From assembly GCF_000004825.1 (NCBI RefSeq), contig NW_008805071.1:1674001-1738000 (forward strand): a stretch of 64,000 nt of DNA. Reading direction: 5' to 3'. Below the pieces are notes generated by a model. The model was given only the letters and a program-made list of their open reading frames with translations, made no database searches and was not told the DNA's origin. How positions within the stretch are numbered: the stretch's first letter is position 1; each line of letters starts with the position of its first letter. Positions 24,149 to 36,829 of this stretch are shown here, piece after piece. This DNA comes from Heterostelium album PN500 (lineage: Eukaryota; Evosea; Eumycetozoa; Acytosteliales; Acytosteliaceae). The translations under genes were made by a program, and so were the position numbers.

Positions 24149-27100
24149 TCAAGTTGATTTATAACTATCGTCGTCATCATCATCATCATCACCATCATCA
24201 CTATAGTCACTAGCATTTTCAGTGTCGATGGTAGGAGACTCGGTATTTTCATTATCGCCGCCACTCTCGTCGTTTTCACGAAGCATTGAGATGGTTCTGC
24301 TCATTGCCTCTAGATTGGAGAGCGCAACTTTCATCTTGCTGTCATTATCACTGTTGAGATGATCATTGTTGTTGTTGCTGCTGCTGCTACCGCTGTTATT
24401 GTTCGACAATACGGAATTGATATTCGATTGGTTGCCACTAGTGACTGAGCTGATAGTTGTCGGTGTTTCACCACTTTGATCTCCGCCACTACTGCTACCA
24501 GTTCCACCACCGCCTTGAGATAGGAATTGGTCATCTTTACTCTTCTTTTTGATTTGCTGATCGTCCAAACCGGAAACACCCACTAAACCGCCGCCACCTC
24601 CTACTCCAACACCAATCAGACTTTGATTGGCAGAGTTCGAACTACCTGAATTCATTTGAAGATGATCTTGTTTCTTGGAACTACTACTACCGTCTTCATT
24701 TTGAACACCAAATAATTTTGAATATACAAATGAGAAAATGGCTAGATGATTATTATAATTATTAGATTAGTTCAATTATAATGTGTTATTTGATAATGAA
24801 ACAAATATGTATTACTAACCTGTTAACCAGCCTGTGATGAATATTTTTACAATGAAATTTACAAATGGGTTGGTCTTTTTCGACCTTCTTAATATCTGTA
24901 CAGTGTCTTCCAACAGTTTGGCTCTTTCATAGAGATCGTGAACAGAGTTCATACTACTATCAATCAATGGTTTCGATCTTTCAATTCTAGATTGAATTTC
25001 AAATTGATCCTTTAAATTTAAAGTTAAAACATTTTAGAAGTATGTGTATTAATAAATTGTTTGTAGTTTCATAATAATAAAATTATTATTATTATTATTT
25101 ACAAAAACTTACATCTTGCTCAACTACCAATGATTTTGATATATTAGTTGAAATAGATAGATTCTTTGAACTATGTTCAATACTTGATTGAAGTAATTTA
25201 CATCGCTCACGTTGATCATGGATTCTAGTGGAGTGTATCAGCATCTTTACCTCTAGATTAGTAGCCATAGTTTTCAATTGGTCAATAGATATAACTTTTT
25301 TTCTTAGTTTCAATTGATCTCTATAGGTTTGAGCAACGGATGGATGTGGTTCTAAAAATTAAAATGATAACAAAAATTAATAAATAGGTTTGAAAAATGA
25401 ATTGCCTATTTTAATAGAATACATACTATATGTATATGGACTTTCAAAATAAGTATTTCCACTTGGTGAATCGGATTCCAATTCCTCTAGTAGGATATCT
25501 ACATTCTTTTTAAACTCTGTGGTATTGCTGTCTTTCTTACGCTTTGGGAGCAGTTGGAAGTTTGGCATTGTAAGAGTTGGAAGATTCTTCATGTTGGGCA
25601 AGATCTTTTTCAGCTTAACATCGATGGACGGTAGGAATTTGTCAGACAGTGGTTTATGATCACCTCCCGCTGCTGAAGACGATGCCGTGGAAATACCACG
25701 TTGTGAACTAGAGAGTGTCAGCGACAATCTATTTGGATTAAACGTTCTCTTTAATAATCCACGTCGTTTCTTTTCTCTATCTTGTTGGTGTTGTTGATTT
25801 TGTTGATGGTGATTACTTTGCTGTTGCAGTGAAGAAGGATCAGGTGATGACAAACTCATTGGAGAATCCAAATGGTGTTGCGCAATGGCATCTGACGATG
25901 ACTTTAAACTGAATGATGTTGATTGATTACTTGGCGAATGTTCATAGTAGTTGTTGTTGTTATTGTTATTGGAAGAAGGTGTCATATGTTCTAATCTCAT
26001 CCAATGCTTTAAATCCTGTGGTACACCAGTTGTGGAAAACGATCGTTTGTGATCATCTACCAAACGTTTCTTGGTGGGCGTGATCGACTTTGACGTCAAC
26101 ATTGCTTTGAGTTGTTGTTGCTTTCTCCTCTCAATAAGAGGGTTGTAAGGTTGTCCATTCTTCTGACACTCCTCGATAGTCAAATAGTAATCCTCGAGAT
26201 ACTTTTTGAATATCATTGATTTCGCCAGTGTTTCATCCGATATCGTTGATCCTGTCGATGAATTAGACGACGATCTTTGATGTCCAAACGATTGTTGTTG
26301 CTGCTGTTGATGTAGCTGTAGTGGATTAGCATGATAATGCACAGAACTAGCGGAATACGAAGAGGTGTCAGTGAGAGCATTGATGTCGTCATTATGACCA
26401 ATGATATTGTTTGGTGACGATGCAGATGTCGATGTAGATGGTGATACCGAAGATGAAGGTGACAATGTAAAGGGTGTAGTGTTGTTGTGTGTTGTCGTTG
26501 TTGTTGTTGTCGGTTGTTGTAAGAAGCCAGTTGTGGTTGTGGATGTAGATGTTATTGTATTCTCAATGGTTGTTGGTGGATTGGTTGTAGAGGTATTCGT
26601 TGAGTTATCGGTATCGTCATCGTCCTCCGAGTAGGTGATGTCATTCTCTGTCGATGACTTCCTACCGGTGGTAGGTGATCTATCTCGCTTCTGACTCAAA
26701 CCCCGATGTTGTCCCAACGGAAACAAAGATGCAATAGGATTCGAAGAGTGATGACCACTCTTACTATCTTCATTAAACGAATTAGAATGTTGAAGCTTTC
26801 TAATTACCAACGATGAAAATTCACTTATTGATGATCTCTTTGATTTCTTTTCCTTCTCTTTCTCTTTCTCCTTTTCCTTTTCCTTCTCCTTCTCCTTTTC
26901 TTTATCTTTACTTTTATCTTTATCTTTCTCCTTCTCCTTTTCTTTATATTTATCTTTCTCCTTCTCCTTCTCCTTCTCCTTCTCTTTTTCATCAATAAAT
27001 GTTGTTATAATTGGTATTGGAGTTGTATTGATTGTACTGATGCTACTACTATTACTATAGGTTGATAAATCTCTTTCCGATTCGGAATCGGGTGTTCTAT

Positions 27101-27605
27101 ATTCATTGTTTGGACTATTAGTTGAGTTTGTATTGAATGTATTACTATTGTTATCGTTAATACTATTGTTACTATTATTATCATTGATATTATTATTGGA
27201 TTTATCTTTTTCTTTATCTTTTACTTTCTTTTTCAATTCTTTCTCTTTTTGTTTTATCTTTTCCTTCATTTGAGAGTACTCCTCTTTCATTCTCTCTTTC
27301 TCTCTTAATAACTTTGCTTTCTCTTCATCTTTTTGTTTCTCTGCCAGTTCTTTTGCCTTCTTTTTCTCTTCTTTCTCTAATCTCTCTCTTTCCTTTTCCT
27401 TTTCTTTCTTTTCTTTTTTATCTTCTTTCTCCTTCTCTTTGTCTTTATCTTTATCTTTGAATAAAGATAGTAAACCACTCTTTCTCTTTTCTTCTCTTAA
27501 ACTTATCGTACTAGAACTCGATTGTGAATTGATAGACGATGTTGAAGATGTCCTAGTCAATTCACCTTTTGACTCTGTTCTTAAGTAATTATGTTGTTCA
27601 TCCAT
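24149..27605 (-). CDS. Unrecognised charged, coiled-coil protein with one membrane segment (1066 aa)
   Basis: Exons 27605-25427, 25351-25113, 25009-24820 and 24741-24149, all in frame with GTATGT/GTAAGT/GTTAGT donors. Residues ~50-260 are KD/KE-rich repeats, followed by N/S/T/Q low complexity. The only complex sequence is residues ~680-880. It has a basic patch ('LKKILPNMKNLPTLTMPNFQLLPKRKK'), then 'HPSVAQTYRDQLKLRKKV' and two amphipathic coiled-coil helices. A hydrophobic stretch across the last junction follows ('FVNFIVKIFITGWLTAIFSF'). The acidic, Gly/Ser-rich tail would lie on the other side. I do not recognise the family. Membrane anchoring with a coiled-coil stalk is inference. Confidence 0.82.
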
Positions 27606-28003
27606 TATTATATCTATTATCTTTATCTTCTACATTTACATACTACTACTTCTACTATATTCAATTATTAAATATTTAATATTCAATATAATATATCGGT
27701 TGGAAATAAAAAAACAAATTTGATCAAAAAAAATTCTATACAGATTACATTTGTTTTTTTATTAAAAATAAAATAAATTAAATAAAATAAAATTTATTTC
27801 ATCATTATCCAATGAAAATGAGAATGGAAATTTTTGGAATTATCCTTTAAAAATATAAAATTATAATAATAATTTTTTAGCAATCATATCTCATTGTTAA
27901 CGCGATATTATTTCTTTAATTAAAAATCATTTGTTTTTTGTTTGTTTGAGAAAATATATAAAAATTTATTCTAAAGGTCACTTAATTTTGATAATTCCCT
28001 CAT
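27606..28003. other. AT-rich spacer
   Basis: Between two minus-strand genes. A/T runs only; no feature recognised. Confidence 0.5.
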
Positions 28004-29278
28004 CTAATAAGTACCAAATATTATATCGAAAATAGTTGAAGTGATACCGAAGTTCTTTGTGTCATCCTTGTAGTGGTGATTAAGATGATTGGTTTTGAAT
28101 TCCTTCAACTTTGCTGGGAACCAAGAGATGTCACCGTGATGGAAGTAGTAGTGAATAGTATCATACAACATGTATCCACATGCAATACCACCATAGAGTG
28201 CCCAATTGAATCCATTGGCTTGTAATGAATCTGGGAATCGTTGGAATAGTTTCCAAAATCCTACAGCTATTATTATTATTATTATTATTATTTTAAATGG
28301 AATAATTATAATTATATTGTTTGTTAAAACATTGATTAAATATACAAATATATATTATTATTATTATAAAGAGACTTACCAATTAAAGCAGAAAAAGTTG
28401 GTGGAAAAGTTAATCTTGTTGAATCGTATGGGGTTAGATGGTGAATGCCATGAATGAAAAAGTGGAAGAAGTTACCCCAGTACGATGATGTCTCAATGTG
28501 AAATACGAATCTGTGCAGAATATACTCGATGAAAGACCACGAAAACAATCCAAAGAAAAATACAAATGTTGAGAATAAAAGCGATGAATTTGATTGAGTT
28601 GCTGATACGTAGAATGTATATGAAATTGTTGGTATCCACTATATAGTGTTTGAAAGAGAGCGAAACAGTGTTTGTTAGTTTATCATCATCATCATCATCA
28701 TTTAAATGCACTATATAATGATTGCTTACCAATGGGAAGATATACCACCATGGCCATCTGGTGAATAGCTCTAGAAATGAATTGTCGAAAATAATAATCT
28801 CTTTCAGTCCTGTCTGTGAGTGAATCCACTTGAGATAGGTCTCGCCTGGCAGGTTCTTGAGTTGCGGCACCATTGGCTTGGTGACATCGACGAGACCGAC
28901 GAGTGATGCCGGGTTGTCGTTGCTGCCGCTCTTTGTGTTACCGCTGCTCTTTGTGTTGTTCAGAGAATTCAGTTTGACCTTGGAGCGAATCAACTCGCAG
29001 ACCGACGGTGCCGACTTGCGGTAACCAGCCAACGAGCCGATTTGATATCGCTGCAACATATTGTACGCGGTCTCTGAATGCTCATGTTCGCGTTCATCCA
29101 AGAAGATCTGACTGATATCGCGACCCAAGTGCGGTGTCAGTATCTCTGCGCCACCGGGATGATCGTATACAAACTGTGTCACATCATACACTTTACCATC
29201 CATCGTTACCCAAGCATCCTCGAGTGTATTGTGTTTCTCTATATCTGAAACAAAGTATTCTCCATCGTTTGATATCAT
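28004..29278 (-). CDS. Fatty acid 2-hydroxylase with N-terminal cytochrome b5 domain (356 aa)
   Basis: Exons 29278-28730, 28638-28380 and 28266-28004. Residues 1-80 are a cytochrome b5 domain with the heme motif 'DHPGG' (H40) and a second histidine in 'EREHEHS'. The rest is the integral-membrane sterol/FA hydroxylase fold with its di-iron histidine boxes: 'EYILHRFVFH', 'HFFIHGIHH', 'HYYFHHG' and 'HLNHHYKD'. It ends 'FGITSTIFDIIFGTY', as in yeast Scs7 and human FA2H. The enzyme adds a 2-hydroxyl to N-acyl chains of ceramides in the ER, using electrons from the fused b5. The third exon is short but carries the last two histidine boxes. Confidence 0.96.
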
Positions 29279-31069
29279 TCTAATCTAATCTGTCTGTCTG
29301 TATTGATATATCTGAAAAACCGCTCTATATATAAATGCTTATTTTTACTATATTTTTATTATTACTAACTAGTTATATCTATAATATCTATATTTGACTC
29401 TAAACAATTTGAAAAAAAAAAAGTGTTAATTAATTGTAAATAGGCTTTGAAACTACTAAAACTACTAAAACAAGTATAAAAAAATAAAAACATCACATCA
29501 TTTTACAAAAAAAAACAAAAAAAAAAAAAGTGAAAAACAAAAAAATAAAAAATAAAAATCATTCATTTCTTCATCTTACTATTTCCCAAAAAGTTGACTG
29601 TTTGTTCTTGTTGATCGCTTATTTTTTCGCGACAAAGTTCTTCGTTTTTTTTTTGTTTCAATTGAATTGGTTTGATTTTATGTGAAAATGGTTAATGACT
29701 TCATTTAAAAGAACACAATACTATATAAAATTACTAGTTATAAAAGTATAGGTGAAGCTTAGCTTTGTGTGATTCTTGCAATATAATAATAATACTAATA
29801 AATTACCTAAGATTATTTTTTATGTTTTTTTGATATGTTAAACAAAATAAGAAATAAAATAATAAAATTTTAAAAATAAAAATTCTACAATGATATATAA
29901 TATAATTTATTGCTTTTTCCACTGTATCTATCTGCCTTATTGTTATTATATATTAAGAAATTAAAATTTTTTAAATACATATTGTTGTTTTAATAAACGG
30001 ATAGTTAAGCTTAATATTCGCTTATTTTGAATTATTATATAAATGACATTACCCCCCCCCCCCCTCCGCACCAATAAATAAATAAATAAATAATAATAAT
30101 ACACAAACCAACCACTAATATAAACAACAACAACAAAAAAAAAATACATTACATAATTGGATATTTTATATGTGCAATGAAAATTAATTATTATTTAATT
30201 TGATGTGTGGTGGTTTGGTTTGTTTATGACTATGACTAAGACTATGACCTATAACTATAGTGGTGGTGAAGTCAACTTCGATTTGGATATTTTAAAATCT
30301 ATTGGAAAATCATTATAATAAAGATAAAGATAAAGATGAATGAAATGTTTTTTTTTTTTTTTTCTTTTAAGATAGAATTGAAAGGTGCAAATTAACAATT
30401 TTGAAATGATTAGATTTTAGATGATCTTAGAATATCCTACTTTTACAATGTATATCTAATATATAAATAACTATTTGTGTGTGTATTTATTATAATATAT
30501 TATTATTTATCTTAAAAGATAAAGAACAAAGTAAATTAATTTAAGTTCTTTTACCAATGTGGATGTCACCCCATTCATTCATTTGTGTAATCGAATCATA
30601 AAAAAAAAAAAAAATCATTTATTTATTAATTTTTTCTATGCATCATATAATCATGTTGTTGCCGTCATTCATCACACCAATCAAGCAAGTGTCAATCAAA
30701 ATAAAAAAAATTAAAAATTAAAAAAAAAAACAAAAAAAATTCGAATATTGTAAAAATCTTACACAGTTTTGTTTTCAATTAATTTTTTCCTAATCCATAG
30801 GTGTCGTGTGGAATGATTAAGTTGATCGTTGATTTATAACCATTCACAAACCAACAACAATAATTATTAAAAAAAAATTTTGTTGAGAAATTGGTTTTGG
30901 TGGTGTTTGATGATGGTATGTAAACCAAATAAAATACAGTTTGTTGCCATATTTGGTTTGTTTATATGTTTTTTTTTTTTTATGTTTTTTATTTATTTAT
31001 GATTCGATCTATATATTTATCTTGAACATGTTAAGAAGAGATACAAAAATTAGTGATAATTAAAATGAA
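29279..31069. other. Long AT-rich spacer with poly-C tract
   Basis: About 1.8 kb without a credible gene: promoter side of FA2H and 3' side of the F-box-like gene. It holds A/T runs, a C13 tract at 30052-30064 and TAAA repeats. Confidence 0.5.
30052..30064. repeat. Poly(C) tract, 13 bases
   Basis: Thirteen consecutive C residues in otherwise A/T-only spacer, followed by TCCGC. It is the only long C/G homopolymer I saw in the window. Confidence 0.85.
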
Positions 31070-34000
31070 CTATTCTCTTGTGAATGTAAGGTAATCAGAG
31101 TATGGTGACTTGTCAATCGGTCCGAATGGCTTGCAGAAAATAAAGACTCTGGAGATGAGCTGTCGGTTGATGAGCGGTGCCTTCAGAACGATCGGAGCGA
31201 GATGTCTGTTGTGTGCTGTGTTTCCACCGATCATTCTGTTGTCAGGCATGTAGATTGCCACCTTTATCTGTTGGATCGATTTGAAATCACGCTGAACTCC
31301 GACCACCCTGAAGATGCTGTTGATCTGTTTGTTCAGTTCGTTGTTACTATCCTTTAGCAAGTGAAGATCTTTGTAGTTATTAAGCACCACTTTCAACTTC
31401 AGGCAATGAACGGTATCGTTGTGATCCCTTATCAAATCAAACAGTTGCTCAAGCTTTGAATTGAGGTGAGACAGACTATTGATGTTGCCAGTCGACTGGA
31501 TAGTAGCAGAGTGATTTTGGTTTCCTGAAGCCGTCGAATCACCAAGTTCCATGTGGAAACTAACGGTTCTGACGGTTCCTTGATTGAGAAGTTGTTGAAT
31601 CTCTGGTTGAAGTGCAATAAGATCTCTATCCTTTTCAAAGCCATCGAATTTGAGAACGATTTTGTTGAGCTTTGAAAGCTGTCTGATGTTTTGCAGACCT
31701 GGTTGCTCCTTGGATGCGTACAAGTTGAGTTTCAAATCGGTTACTAATGAAAGATCACTGGCAGACCATGGGATAACAGTGAGGTTTCCATTAGTTGGCT
31801 CAGGAGCCAAATCACCGAGTGATATCTTAACATCGATGTTCGGATTACACTGCTTAAATTGATTCAATATTGAAACGCATACTTGATGTTGATGTAAACC
31901 TCCTTTAACTTTGAATACAATCGATTCCATTGTATTGTTGCTGTTGTTACAATAGTGTTGTAAATATATATTTAGATAGTAGCTCTTGGAGTAGTTGTTT
32001 CCATGCTTGGTGTTGTCTGTGGAGTTGTCGATGATCTCTATCGTTTCGTTTGAGACTTGTACAGCGGAGATGAGGTTTGTTGATTTTATATAGTTAAAAT
32101 ACTCTGGGTAGTATTCGTTCATTTGTAGTCGACCACGGAAAGTTATGTGTCTGAGATTCTTGGCGTTGAGGAGGTGAATCGTGTAGTTTGGCGATGCGAT
32201 AACAGAGAATGTTTGAGTGAGCGATTGAAGATTCTCAATGCAGGCGGTAAGAAGGTAGTTGGGAATAAAGACAATTTGATCATCCACCAAATGAAGTGGT
32301 GGATTCTTGAACAGACAGTATTGCGAACCAATGTGAGTCATCTCATTGAAGATCTTCAATGATTTGATTGGATAGTTTGACATGATCGTCGAACAAATCC
32401 TGTGAAATTGTTTGGAGACTGTTGCCAAGTCGACTTTCCACCTGGTCGACATTGTTTTGTCCATTATCAAAAACCTCAGTACGTTGGTGAAGAGGAACGA
32501 TCTTACATTGTTATCGCCATCCACCAAGAACAACGGATGTTCAATTGACTTGGTTTCGGCTAAACTGCGCGGATCCACTTGGTATTCATTTTGGTAGTGT
32601 GGAAAATGCTTCAGAATATCAATGTTTTTCATTGGAGTCTGGTAGAGAATGTTGGTAACTTGATGCTTCAGCAGTTGATTGTCAAGTAGTTGTCGGATGT
32701 ACAGCTTGTCGGATTTATGTACAGTGTCAAGCAGATATGCAATTTGTTGGTTGCGGTTATTTGAGAAGTCACTATTGACAGTATATACAGTTTCATACAT
32801 CTCTCTGAAGAGTTTATCGAGAAAGTATTTAATTTGCTCGTCGTTTGGCATGTTTGTCTTGAAGACATCGATGCAAACGGTAATTAGTTTCTCGCCATCA
32901 CTGGCAGCAGGTGAGAAGTTGATGTTGTCCAAAAGGAATTTGAACGATTCGTTTGGAAAAATTGAGTTTTGAAGGAAATGATATGCACTTTGCGGAGCGG
33001 TTTCCAGAAGTGCCTGAATGCGACGCTCCACCTGGCTTTGAGATAGCAGCGGTGCAACTGCCAACCAATAAGCATCGTAAGCAGCACTTGACAAACACTG
33101 CAGCGACAACTCCAGAAACAGAGATTTGTACTCGGTGAGATACTTGCTAGTTAGAGAAACGATGAGTTTCGCACCGATTTGAGCGGCATGTATAAGCGTC
33201 ACAAAGAAAGTACCAATGATAAACTTGTGCTGCTGTTTATCGAGCTCGTAGAGATGCAAGAGTAGTTTGATAATTGTAAGGATTTCATCTTGGTGTTTCA
33301 GCTCGTCGGACTCGAACGGACGGAATGGACATTGGTCACTGGCAAGCCACCGGTAGATACTATCGGGAATTCGATTGGCTCGCTCCAGGAAGACATCGAG
33401 CAGCATCAAAGACTTTAGGTTGCCAAATGAAATGCTGCTGCTGATGGTGTCAACCAGTTGGCTAGACATTAGCTTGTCGAGAGGTAGATGCTTTGCAAAT
33501 CTAACCTTTGACTTGTCGCTTAGCGATTTGAAAATAGCAGCGACACTCTCATCGGTAAGCAGCGAACCAAACAAGTCAATAACGATAATTAGATAGCCAA
33601 CATTGTTTGGAAGACTATCACGAACCATACCAATATTTCTATCATTAATAACAAAACTATTCTTTATCAACAATAGTGTCTTTAATGAGTTACCAATATA
33701 TATATTATTCTCTATACATTTAATTAAGAATCTGAAAAAAAAGAAAAGAAATTAATAAAAAGGAATGATTTATTAATAATTTAATTAACTTTAGTTAAAT
33801 TTTAATTATATATATATTTATAATATTATACTTACTCGAATATTATTTGAAATATATTACTATTGATTAATTTTATTGCATTGGGATTATTATCAATGAT
33901 GGAAAGTGTAAGATATATTTTAATTAAAATTGGAATTGGATGTTGATTGTTATTATTTTGATTGCTATTGTTGTTATTGCTGTTGATATTATTATTATTA

Positions 34001-34789
34001 TTTATTATATTGATACACTCTGATTCTATACCGAATAGAGTGTTTATAGTCTTGTAGACTTCGATGTAGGTTGGAATGTGGTCGAATGTCGTTGAGCTTA
34101 TTGCTGGGATGGTGGTGTTGGCGAGTTGAGCTTCATTGTTTAGAGGGTTTTTCTCTGGCAAGAAGTAGTAGAGACAACTAAGGAGAATCGATCGTAGTAT
34201 GGAATTGGAACAAAAACATAATAGCGAATTAATGATACGAGTACCTACTCCACCACTGACCAACAATATCTGATTGAGACTCTTAATCAGCCTTATTCTG
34301 ATTTCAAAATTATAGACATTCCTATCGTTATAATACTTTTGATGGAATCTATTTAGATAACCGGAAATACACTCTTGTAATTTACTCTTAAAATTCCAAT
34401 TATCAACTTGTAATTCAATAAACTATTATTAAAATTTTAAAAAAACAAAATTAATATTAATATTAAATTATTATCTAACTAGTCTTAGTTGGTTGGTTGG
34501 TTGGATCACCAAAAAAATAAAATAAAATAAAATAAAAGAACATGTTCTTCCTTACCATTATTAAATAATGTAATAAATCTATTGAATTTAATATTTCATC
34601 ATCACTAAGATCAATAAACAATAACATTAAGTATTGTAGATCATTCTCATTGAATTGATAGAGATAAGATTCATTAATGATCTTTGTAATGATAAATTGC
34701 TTCAACTTTGTATTGCTATTGTCAAAACGTAAACCATTATTGTTATTGCTATTGTTGTTACTAACAATATTACTTTTATTTATCATCAT
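31070..34789 (-). CDS. F-box-like/LRR family protein, third paralog (1160 aa)
   Basis: Exons 34789-34556, 34422-33836 and 33731-31070; donors GTAAG, acceptors TAG and CAG, frame kept throughout. The N-terminal ~580 residues are helical. The family block 'VSKQFHRIC...IGSQYCLFKNPPLHL' lies near base 32400. The C-terminal half has LRR-like strands ('LRHITF', 'VTDLKLNLY', 'LNKIVLKFDGF'). It is ~30 kb from the two related genes at 1-4403 and more complete at its N-terminus, so the exon structure here may guide annotation of the truncated copy. Role as ubiquitin-ligase substrate receptor is inference from the degenerate F-box. Confidence 0.85.
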
Positions 34790-36829
34790 TCTAATCTAAC
34801 TAATTTACTAACTAATTTAAACTAAATTAACTATTAACAACCAAACATTAATCATTTTAGTATGAGCGCTAAAATAAAATATAGATTTTTATAGATAAAT
34901 AACTAACTAACAATAAACAAAACAACTTATAATAAGAATATACAAAGAAAAGAAAAACAAAAAAAAAAATAGATTTAATAGATTATTATTGTTGTTGTTA
35001 TTGTTGTTAATTAGATTTATTAGATAAAATATTGGTTACTTTTAGTTAAGAGCAAAGCTGTGCAAAGCAAAGCAAAGCAAAAGCAAAGCAAAAGCAAAGA
35101 ACAGTAATTACGATGGATTTTTGTCATGCCAAAGAGTGAGAGGGAGGGGGTAGTCGGTGATAGATCTACCAATTATCAAACAATTAGAATAGAATCATCA
35201 AATGTCTATAAAATCATTGGAAATGCATTTAAATAATATTCTTGTGTGAAAGATTCACACACCTTGATTTTAAATTGATTTTAGATATTTTGGAGTTTGA
35301 AAATCTTGATATTTTGCGGAAATCAAAGGTTTTACCTACTTGCTTTGAGAAACACCCACCTTTGCCTCTGATTATCATCTTGTTTTGCATGATTTTTCTA
35401 GCAATATAAATTTGCGTTCCCTTGGCTCATATCCTAGCACCTGTTTTGTTTAATATTATCCACATTACGCTCAACTATAAATGCAAAGAACACATTAACG
35501 CCAACGCCTTTTTTCCCTGCAATTTGATGATATCATCATCTCTTTAATTTAATTACAAAGGTTTCAAACAAATAATAAGTTGTCAACTCATTACCAGTGT
35601 ATCTGTGATATTTTTAAATATCTAAAAAAATTGAGCTTTTTTCTATTTTTTCTGTTTTTTTTAGATTTCTTGTATTAACATTATTAAACTATAAATTATG
35701 TAAAATATATTGAATATTCTTTGATAAATTACAACTAATTTTCATTTCTCTATCTCTTTATTTGATAATCAACCCATTTTTTTCGAATTTTAAACTTAAA
35801 CCTCATGTTTAGTTGGCGCAGCAGTTAATAAACTCAAACTTGCTCACTGTAAATGAGTTACAGCCCGAAACTTAAAGTGAATTCATTCATATGACAACAA
35901 TTTGATACATACAATATCAATCAATCAACCAACTATTATTATTATTTTTCTATTTATTTTTTTTACAACATTGTCTCACACCACAATACTATCTAACAAA
36001 ATGATTTGACTTATTTGAACTTCAAAACAAGTTTAATAATATATTTCTCATCATGATATTACAAATAAGTTCATTCCAAAGACAACAATTGTCGAGACAA
36101 ATAATGTAGATCCACAATTTTTGTAAATTTTTTTAAAATTTTTTTTTTTTTTTGTAAAAAACTAAATTTCCTTGATTGCTATATATAGAAATAAATGTAA
36201 TCATTTATTTTTTTTTTTCGAGAAAAGTGGCTTTATAAACGATACCAGAGTTTGAAATTTGACAATAAATAATTAAATATCGATTGAAATTTGACAGCTT
36301 CCTAGGCATCAACTTGATCTCAATTCCTATCCAATATTAATTTTTTTTTATTATACCAATATTATATATATCATATCATTTTTATTTAAGAGAGTATACA
36401 TCATACACATAATACACACACATTTTTTTAAATTAAATAAAATCATCATTGAAAATATTTATTTATATACAGATAAAAAAAAGGATAATAACCACTATTT
36501 TTAATAATAATAAAAAAAAATAAATTCACAATTAGTTTTCAACGCATTGTCTATTTCTCTTTTCAAACTATTGCTTAAGTAATATAATAAAATATAATAT
36601 TATTGTAACAATATTGTTTGTTTGAATTTAAAATTGTACAAAACTTCTAAAAAAAAAACAACAACCAGGTATGTCATTTCGAGTCAGACGAAAAAATAAA
36701 ATATTCAATGACATTTTCCAACATTAATGAAGTTGGAGAATAATAAAATTATATTATGACTAATTTAAAAATGTGATAGATATTATAGATAAATAAATAT
36801 TTAGATTATAAATATAGATATAGAAAGTG
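34790..36829. other. Divergent 2-kb spacer with GC-richer islands
   Basis: Lies between divergent genes (F-box-like and acyl-CoA oxidase). It contains a GCAAA repeat (35061-35099), a purine-rich G tract near 35131-35150, a patch of higher complexity at ~35300-35530 and a hairpin-rich segment at ~35812-35875. No ORF is believable; regulatory DNA or a small ncRNA is possible. Confidence 0.45.
35061..35099. repeat. GCAAA / GCAAAA short tandem repeat
   Basis: Six or seven copies of GCAAA or GCAAAA in a row, in the divergent spacer. Function unknown. Confidence 0.75.
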
